Positions 56,848-64,000 of a stretch of 64,000 bases of DNA are shown here, piece by piece. Source of the stretch: Misgurnus anguillicaudatus (taxonomy: Eukaryota; Chordata; Actinopteri; Cypriniformes; Cobitidae). The stretch's first letter is position 1. Each line of letters opens with the position of its first letter. The stretch is taken from assembly GCF_027580225.2 (NCBI RefSeq), contig NC_073358.2, forward strand, positions 24,516,501-24,580,500. Direction: 5' to 3'. A program made the position numbers and the translations under genes. Under the pieces are notes generated by a model. That model was not told where the DNA came from and did not search any database. It saw only the letters and a list, made by a program, of their open reading frames with translations.

Positions 56848-58499
56848 TTAAAGTGCACCTATTTCATTGCTAAAAAACAATAATAATACAATGTGTTTGC
56901 GTGGTTTATGGTTCAAAACACATTCTTTTCCACAAACCATACATTTTTGTAGCTCTCAATTTCCTTGTCTTTCTGAAATGCACAGATTTTGTACAAAACT
57001 GGCCCTGATTGGCCAGCTAATCTGTACATTATGTTTGGTCTGAATACCTCTGACGTCAGCCGGAAATGTGACACTCCTTACCATGTTTGAAAGATTCGCG
57101 CACAATGCAATGCTGACAGGAGTTAACTTACAGACTGTGGGCCCTATCATACACCCGGCGCAATGCAGCCCAATGCACACCGCAAGTGTCTTTTGTTAGT
57201 TTCAACCCAGCGCAATTATCTTTTTCACGTTTAGCGCCACGTTGTTTAAATAGCAAATGCATTTGCACCCAATGTTGCGCCAGTGGGCGTTCTGGTCTGA
57301 AAACAAGGTGTGTTCAGGTCCACTGTTGGCGCGTTGCTATTTTGAGGCAACTAAAATAGACTACCCAATTGACCAACTAACCTGGTCTAAAAACTATGGC
57401 GCAATAGTGTTTTTGTTATTTAATGAGCGCGTTAGAAATATGCGCCTATAAACAGGACGACAATGCGGGTTTCCTGATCACATACATACATGCGCAACAG
57501 CACAAAAACGCTTTTAAATCTGAAAAATTAAAGGATTAAAATGTAAAAGATTATGATTGAGTCTCTTAATGAAGACCGATTATGAGACGTTAGAGGGCGT
57601 AAAGAGCTGCTTCACCTGCAGCCTGGTAAGTAAATAAATGCTTTGCTTTAAACAAATGCATCTGTTTTTAAAAAAATGTTAAATGCTTTCCCACGGATTT
57701 ATTGTATATGATGACACTGTACCTGTGGATATGGTGAGATAAGTAAAATTTTTAAGTAATGCTTTAAAAAATCCCATGGTGCTGTCCGAGTGCTGAAACG
57801 GCTCTTCGCACGTTTGTAAAATCTTTATTTCTTGTTTGTATTTTTAGAGTACAAACCCTTTCTTGCATATTTGATAATTATTTTATGAGATTACAATGAT
57901 TGGATATTAATACATTTACACCAATTAAAAGCCTGATATTTTTACTTCAATGACTAAAAGAAAACGGCTTTTAAAGGTTTGAATTCAATTGGGGGTCTTC
58001 TTCCTCCGCTTAGTTTTTCAGTTTACAAAGTCTGTTATCTAAATAGGAATTAGAGAAAGGGGATGAGAGATAAGACTCTTGTTGGTTTATTGCACGTTAC
58101 ACCCAAAAGACACCCATTACTCATTACAAGAATAGGAACAACCCTTTTCGACCGTGCACTCGGGGCACAAACCATTTTTCCTGTCGTTAAATTAGTAAAA
58201 GTGAAATCGCACACGCCCGTTTAGACCATGCGCTTTAGACAATTCGCTTAGATCGTTAAAATAGGGCCCTGTGAGTCCAACCAGGAGGAATTATGATAAT
58301 GTTGGTCTTGTCTACATCACCAATCCCAGGAAGTAAACGGTTGCCTACAATACGTGTGTTTGTTGTAGTCCAAGAAAAGAGATTTATGTTGGAGACGATA
58401 ACTTACGTCATTGTTTACTTTGGGGTTTGTACCTTTTAATACACATTAACACACCAAAGGAAATGTAAAATCATGAATTGAACCATAGGTGCTCTTTAA
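56848..58499 (+). mobile_element. TTAA-flanked DNA element, family A copy 3
   Basis: TTAAAGTGCACCTATTTCATTG to CCATAGGTGCTCTTTAA, in the same orientation as copy 2. An insertion at 57139-58269 separates its halves. Confidence 0.88.
57139..58269. mobile_element. Nested element with GGGCCCTAT termini, 3-bp TSD
   Basis: GGGCCCTATCATACACCC on the left and ATAGGGCCC on the right are flanked by TGT (57136-57138 and 58270-58272). A 3-bp duplication fits PIF/Harbinger. The interior has no transposase. Confidence 0.7.
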
Positions 58500-60535
58500 G
58501 AACAGCCTGCTTCAAAGCAGGATGCTCAGCAAAGGATACAGAATCCACAAATATAACAATGATCCAGTAGTACTTTGTACCTAATGAAACCTCAACCTGG
58601 GGATGCATACTTTCCTAAAACATACGGAAAGCATTCAATGTATTTAACAGAATATATAATGGGTTGTGTAGTCAGTTACACCCCATAATCATTACATGGT
58701 ATTCGAATGAGATCAAGTAACAATACAGGTGCTGAATGGCTTGGCTAGTCAGAGCGCATCTACAGAGTGCCAGCGGTTCCTGAGATCATCGGGGAAATAA
58801 AGCAAACAGAACAAAAAGGCCCAATTGATGGCAGTACCTGTTTTAAGGGGCACATCTGACTTTTATTAAAAGCACTTTAAGAGGAAATAATAACAATAAT
58901 CATAATCAGAGCAAGATGTTCGCTGCCTTGTGTTGCGTCACTCACACTAAAAGTTAAGTGAGACAATCTGCTCTCTTCAAGAGTCACTACTTGCATTTCC
59001 TCACAATCAAACTGATATACATGGATGCAAGGAAATGTTATAAAATGCTTAGTGCACTGCTAACCGCGCTATGAAGGTTTACATAAACCACAAGGATAAT
59101 GCTTTGGTCTCTTTATTCCCAAGAGTCTTTCCCACTGTTATTTCTCGTGTGTGTGAATCTAATGTTAAGGGTTCTCATCTACATCGTTTTGTGGCTTTGT
59201 TCAATTTAACTGGAAACCGTTTAAAACAGGCAGTGAAGCTGTTGCATCTTAGTCTTGGCATGAGTTTAGAGACCAACTGTGCACAAGTGATCACAAGGGA
59301 CACTTTATTAGACATCCTCTTCAGAAAGAGGTCTATTAAATTGAAATACTTCTAGGATTAAAAGCACATTTTTATGAAATTTTGGCTTGGCTTGAAGTTT
59401 CTAATCAGTTAAATGAATCCAACGGCTTCAACTATTGTATCAAATAAATTTCAATAAGTTTTTATGTATAGCCTATTTTAAACCTATTTTAAAATCATTT
59501 ATATGTCACCATCTGTGAAATCCAAGATAAAGTCTCATGCTCTCATTATGAGATTAGAAGCATCAGTTTGATTTTAACCATTCATTTTGATTTGATTTTA
59601 GTTAGTATTAAAGATATCAAGTTATATTTTCGCAAAATATACTTAACTATACATGATTGCATGATACATATACAATGATTTTGTTGAAAACAATACATTA
59701 CAAAAAAATGACTCTAGCAAGGTTTTCACAGGCAGGGACATATGTACAATTATATAGAATATGTACATTATTTAAATACTGTATAATCCATAACATTTCA
59801 TAAAAAGTTATGACTCCAGTTTTTTTTTCCTTTACTAATATTCAGAGTAAAAGCAAAACCGCTCTACTCTCAGGCCTGTTTTAATAGTGGTACATGCTTT
59901 CAATCACTCAACATGTTCAGACTCCTCTATGTGGGGGATGCTGGTACTCCACTGGTGCTGAGGGTCTTGGGTTTGATGTTGAGAGAGAGAGCGAGCGAGC
60001 GAGCGAGCGAGAGAGAAAAAGAGAGAGAGACCTTATCAAGACAAATTCCCAGCATCCCACTGTAGTAGACACTGTCCATGACTTTAGTGTTTGTTTTCTT
60101 TGAGAAAGTTTGGTAATATAGCAAATCACGGAAGCCTGTAATGGCAGTTTTTGTTTGTTTGTAAAACTATTTGAATCTGACTTCTCCAGAACATAGTCTC
60201 ATTTGTGCAGATGTCCTAGATGTATTGATAGCAAGAATTTCATTTGAAAAATGTGTTCATTAATTATAATCATAACAACAACATTGATGGTGTTTTTGCT
60301 ATGGTTGTATTCATGAATATCAGCTGACATCACTCACATCTCAAACGTGTCTTCCGTCATTTTGAGTACCTGAAGTGGTCGCAAAAGAACTAGAAGCTAT
60401 GCCTTCAATATGTTGTGAGCATTAAAATCACTATTTTTACAACACTAAGAAGGCTTGACACAACATGATACTTTGCTTGAAGTATCACCCGGGTCTCTAC
60501 ACATGAACTCGAGCATTGAGAACATTGTTTGTGTA
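58500..60535. other. Non-genic stretch
   Basis: No exon recognised. A 94-codon frame at 59071-59355 (plus) has no domain or splice support. Confidence 0.35.
59981..60030. repeat. (GA)n/(GAGC)n microsatellite
   Basis: GA and GCGA repeats with a short A interruption. Confidence 0.93.
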
Positions 60536-60662
60536 TGTCACAAGCCAAGGGCGGGCCGCTAATGTTCAGCCACGCCCCTTCTAAACTTCCACCTCGAGGA
60601 GGTCCCCAAAACCAACCCAATGACCAGACAACAACGAGGAACAGGTAAGTATAAAAATATTC

Positions 60663-60668
60663 TTTATT
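60663..60668 (-). promoter_or_regulatory. LTR poly(A) signal
   Basis: AATAAA on the minus strand, about 130 bp from the LTR end and followed by a GT-rich stretch. This corresponds to 1632-1637 in the solo LTR. Confidence 0.55.
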
Positions 60669-60989
60669 TAGTTAAATATTTAAAAAGTACTGGGGAATGG
60701 GGAAAAAGGGAAATTAAAATTAAAGTCCAGCTCTGCCCTCCAGGGGGGGGGGGGCCACGAGCAAGTATGTGACAGGGGGATGGGGGTTGCGTCGGGGAAC
60801 GGGCTCCCGCCTCTGGTTCCCTCTGCCCGTGGCGCGCTCCTCTTCCTTCCTGGAGGCAGAATAATCAAAGTCAGTGGTTGTATGAGCTTGTTCTTATTCC
60901 GTGTACCTGTGGCTCACTCGAGGCAGTTCACCGCCTATCTCGCACAGCTCCTCGCTGATCGACTCACTCTCCTTCCCTGCTCTCTCCTT

Positions 60990-61978
60990 CTCCACAGATG
61001 ATTGCTGGGACACCAAGACACAGTGACTCGGCCTCCAATGGTTTCTCTCCACTCGTCGCTGACTAAAGCTTTGGGTAGGTATGGCTCTTTCCACAGTTCG
61101 TTATCTCAACATTCACGCCGTCTCTCTCTCTCCCCAGATGACTGCTGGGACACAAGGGCACAGTGAATCGGTTCCCAATGGTTTCTCTCACCTCGTCGCT
61201 GACTACAGCTTTGGGTAGGTATGGCTCTCTCCACAGTCCGTTATCTCGACATTCACGCTGTCTCTCTCTCTCCACAGATGACTGCTGGGACACAAGGGCA
61301 CAGTGAATCGGTTTCCAATGGTTTCTCTCACCTCGTCGCTGACTACAGCTTTGGGTAGGTATGGCTCTCTCCACAGTCCGTTATCTCGACATTCACGCTG
61401 TCTCTCTCTCTCCACAGATGACTGCTGGGACACAAGGGCACAGTGAATCGGTTTCCAATGGTTCCTCTCACCTCGTCGCTGACTACAGCTTTGGGTAGGT
61501 ATGGCTCTCTCCACAGTTCGTTATCTCGACTTTCACGCTGTCTCTCTCTCTCCACAGATGACTGCTGGGACACAAGGGCACAGTGAATCGGTTTCCAATG
61601 GTTCCTCTCACCTCGTCGCTGACTACAGCTTTGGGTAGGTATGGCTCTCTCCACAGTCCGTTATCTCGACATTCACGCTGTCTCTCTCTCTCCACAGATA
61701 ACTGCTGGGACACAAGGGCACAGTGAATCGGTTTCCAATGGTTTCTCTCACCTCGTCGCTGACTACAGCTTTGGGTAGGTATGGCTCTCTCCACAGTTCG
61801 TTATCTCGACTTTCACGCTGTCTCTCTCTCTCCACAGATGACTGCTGGGACACAAGGGCACAGTGAATCGGTTTCCAATGGTTCCTCTCACCTCGTCGCT
61901 GACTACAGCTTTGGGTAGGTATGGCTCTCTCCACAGTTCGTTATCTCGACATTCACGCTGTCTCTTTCTCTCCACAGA
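60990..61978. repeat. 140-bp tandem array, seven units, inside the LTR
   Basis: Unit landmarks (TTTGGGTAGGTATGGCTC) occur at 61070, 61210, 61350, 61490, 61630, 61770 and 61910, a period of exactly 140 bp. The units are nearly identical except the first. On the plus strand each holds TCTCTCTCTCCACAG|ATGACTGC and TTTGG|GTAGGTATGG, which look like a 3' and a 5' splice site about 77 bp apart. The unit length is not a multiple of three, so the recurring minus-strand frames of about 103 codons are by-products. Confidence 0.95.
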
Positions 61979-63602
61979 TCTTCACGACACACTCCTCTTT
62001 CCTGTCGATTTGGCAGATTTACAGGTTATATTGCACTTAACAGGGGGGCGGACTTACGGTGGCTGGCTATGCGGTGCGTCAACTGGGCGGTGGTTTTCCT
62101 AGGTGGCGCCGGGGGCCAAAACCCTCTCGGCGCGCTCGTTGGTCTCTAGAGGGGCGAGAACCGTCACGCCGGCTCACCGGGTCGAGCGCTGCCCTTTCCT
62201 CGAGACCCGTTGGTCGATCGAACACTGGACCGGGGCGCCCTTTTGTCGAGACCTCGGGCCGGCGGATCTCCTTCGCCTCAAGCTCTATGTTGATCAAAAA
62301 GACACAGGTAAGGGAACAATATCACGAATGATACTCCCGCACCGTCAGTAGCACAGTTCTTCACCGCCACTCCTAAGCTCGAGTCCGCCGAGCGTTTAGC
62401 TGGGAAAATACTTTGAGACACACTCCGTGTTTTGAAGACTGAAACACACTCACAGCATAATTATGTACAGGTCTTACTCTAGGACCGCTCTTGCCTCTTC
62501 GTCGTCTCAAGAGCGAGTGACTGGAGGCGGGGGTACGTCAGACAAGACAACAGCAATCCCACTGCAATACACAGCATTACACAGCACCACTTCAAGTGAA
62601 AATTTCTATATCCAAAACTCACCCACCACTCAGTGCACACATTAGACGCCCGTCTTCCTTAACTTTGCTCTGGACGAGAATGTAGCGATGGTGACACGGC
62701 CTAGTGTTGGTTTTTCGTCGCTGGAGTTGGTTTCCTCACACAGACCCTTCGGCTCACCCACCACACTAGCTCAGGGGTAGGGCCTTTCACTCTCTTTCGG
62801 AAACACTCAGAGAAGCATACAGGTCACATATATATACAACACTCCCATAAGAAGGTTCCCGTTACTCACAACTGCTGTAATTTCTCCGTCTTAGATTGCC
62901 TTCACACTGCAACAATTCCAGATACATAGACAGGGCGTTTTCCAGCCACCATCAACACTTTCCCGCAGACGTATACTCACAACGGTGCGTCTTGCCTTCG
63001 TTTCTTTCCTACAAGACCAGCATTCGTTTAATCCTTTCACCTATAAGGTCTTTGGTATCTTCCTCACTGTAGGTCTGGTATCCAGATGAGAGAGAGAGAG
63101 CAATACAACAATCCAGAACAGCGTACCCGGTGAGCTTAACTCAGCGCTCCATACACACCAACAGCGGGGATACTAAGCACAACATGCACTCTTCGGGGTG
63201 CTCCTTTTAAAAGATCCACGGCTTGCCTTCCTTTCGCCTCTTGTGGCTCTGTCCTCTCTCCGCTCGCTTTAGCGATCCCCGGATCAACAGAGCTTCCGGG
63301 CTCTTCAGAAGGTGCGTGTCTTTGTGTTGCCTTTGGCAAAGGAGCTCCCCCGTGTCAGTCCCCTCTCGCGTGCATCACTCTCGTGTCCATCGCCCTTTCT
63401 GTGTTCCAGCAGAGCTATTTTAAGTGCTTCACTGTCCCCCAGCCTCCAATCACATTTTGCTTCTCTAATTCGTTGCACCTGTGGTGAATTTGGCTCGTTC
63501 GTTACCCTGGAAACCAGGAAGTAAACTGGTGCATTAAAAAAAAATGTCCGGGCGGAACCTCTCTTCTCCATTTTTGGTTCCGCCCGAAGTCACCCTGTGA
63601 CA

Positions 63603-63614
63603 TCCTCCCCCGCC
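63603..63614 (-). promoter_or_regulatory. Polypurine tract
   Basis: The minus strand reads GGCGGGGGAGGA immediately before the 3' LTR start TGTCAC. It is the presumed primer for plus-strand DNA synthesis. Confidence 0.7.
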
Positions 63615-63767
63615 AATCCGTTCTAGTCCCTAGAACGGGCTCTTCACAGGGGCGGGTAAAAATGGCGTAGGGTCTTTCTTAAAAACAGGACGGGCATGGC
63701 ACGGGGTTGGGCTGCGGGCCCCGCGTTGTCGGTCATTGGGCTAGTCTGGTTACTCAACTCGAGGTGG

Positions 63768-63786
63768 AATCCTGCCGACTACGCCA
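63768..63786 (-). promoter_or_regulatory. Primer-binding site, tRNA-Ser
   Basis: The minus strand reads TGGCGTAGTCGGCAGGATT, starting a few bases after the 5' LTR end. Its complement, AATCCTGCCGACTACG plus CCA, is the 3' end of vertebrate tRNA-Ser (AGA/UGA type). I recalled that tRNA sequence from knowledge; all 19 positions match. Confidence 0.82.
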
Positions 63787-63791
63787 AAATC

Positions 63792-64000
63792 TGTCACAAG
63801 CCAAGGGCGGGCCGCTAATGTTCAGCCACGCCCCTTCTAAACTTCCACCTCGAGGAGGTCCCCAAAACCAACCCAATGACCAGACAACAACGAGGAACAG
63901 GTAAGTATAAAAATATTCTTTATTTAGTTAAATATTTAAAAAGTACTGGGGAATGGGGAAAAAGGGAAATTAAAATTAAAGTCCAGCTCTGCCCTCCAGG
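63792..64000 (-). repeat. 5' LTR, partial (cut by window end)
   Basis: It repeats 60536-60744 essentially exactly, implying either recent insertion or gene conversion. Only its last 209 bp (in element orientation) are in the window. Confidence 0.9.

Larger units (their letters stand above)
60536..63602 (-). repeat. 3' LTR (3067 bp)
   Basis: In element orientation it starts TGTCACAGGGTGACTTCGGG and ends GGCTTGTGACA. It shares both ends with the solo LTR at 387-1764. It contains a 140-bp tandem array, a TTTTAAAAGG TATA-like sequence near 63209, and an AATAAA near its end. None of the many frames is conserved between the two family copies. Confidence 0.88.
63603..63791 (-). other. Internal region of the LTR element (189 bp)
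   Basis: GC-rich and non-coding. It holds only the primer-binding site and polypurine tract, plus an inverted repeat GTTCTAGTCCCTAGAAC (near 63620-63636) that could fold. Confidence 0.8.
60536..64000 (-). mobile_element. LTR retrotransposon with about 3-kb LTRs and only 189 bp inside (truncated by window end)
   Basis: The sequence from 60536 (TGTCACAAGCCAAGGGC) recurs identically or nearly so from 63792 to the window end, over at least 200 bp. The first copy ends CCCTGTGACA at 63602. Between the copies lie 189 bp. Read on the minus strand these contain a primer-binding site just after the 5' LTR and a purine tract just before the 3' LTR, fixing the orientation. There is no space for gag or pol, so the element must depend on another element's proteins. 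This is the plan of a TRIM-like non-autonomous retrotransposon, but with unusually long LTRs. The 5' LTR continues beyond the window. The base before 60536 is A (GTGTA|TGTCAC); the other flank is not available, so the TSD cannot be checked. Confidence 0.85.

Noticed and set aside
61063..61975. Repeated minus-strand frames of about 103 codons beginning MERAIPTQS
   Set aside because: They are produced by the 140-bp tandem units. The unit length is not a multiple of three, so each frame ends after about two units, and nothing similar exists in the solo LTR.
60990..61978. CRISPR array
   Set aside because: The spacing is regular, but the whole 140-bp unit repeats with no unique spacers, in a vertebrate LTR.
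63305..63571. 88-codon minus-strand frame in the LTR
   Set aside because: No domain is recognisable and it is not conserved in the solo LTR, so it is not a gag or accessory gene.

Overview
The window looks like nuclear DNA of a teleost fish, most likely a cyprinid. It is AT-rich and intron/intergenic-like, with no bacterial-style operons. It carries (CA)n and (CT)n microsatellites, tRNA-headed SINEs of kinds typical of cyprinids (one resembles the zebrafish DANA/mermaid type), and a dense, nested set of DNA transposons (hAT, PIF/Harbinger, Tc1/IS630-like, TTAA-targeting foldback elements) plus relics of Ty3/gypsy, DIRS and other LTR retrotransposons. The species is an inference from this repeat content; no diagnostic single-copy gene was recognised.

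Layout. 0.4-1.8 kb: solo LTR. 5.6-6.4 kb: broken RecQ-like helicase fragment and a MITE. 7.6-14.5 kb: SINEs and two copies of one DNA-element family with other elements nested inside. 14.8-19.0 kb: the only stretch with plausible host-gene signals (several minus-strand exon candidates with good splice sites; product unknown). 21.2-25.7 kb: a 750-bp hairpin element, two hATs with perfect 8-bp target-site duplications (TSDs), and a THAP-bearing miniature element. 25.7-27.9 kb: internally deleted DIRS element. 28-32 kb: Ty3/gypsy relic split by two hATs. 33-39.4 kb: run of TTAA-flanked elements. 39.8-41.0 kb: Tc1/IS630-like transposase relic. 42.8-45.1 kb and 56.8-58.5 kb: further copies of TTAA families with nested insertions. 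46.8-48.3 kb: LTR-retrotransposon 3' region with a SINE inside. 50-54.5 kb: deep nest that includes a Harbinger element with a MADF-type exon. 60.5-64 kb: a large LTR element running off the window.

The most notable object is at 60536-64000. Two copies of an LTR about 3.07 kb long flank only 189 bp. Those 189 bp hold a primer-binding site complementary to the 3' end of tRNA-Ser and a polypurine tract, both placing the element on the minus strand. It has no gag or pol. Its LTR carries seven copies of a 140-bp tandem unit. A diverged solo LTR of the same family lies in the opposite orientation at 387-1764.

There is no confirmed intact protein-coding host gene here. Almost all open frames are chance frames or fall inside repeats. 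Exon calls below are splice-signal predictions only.
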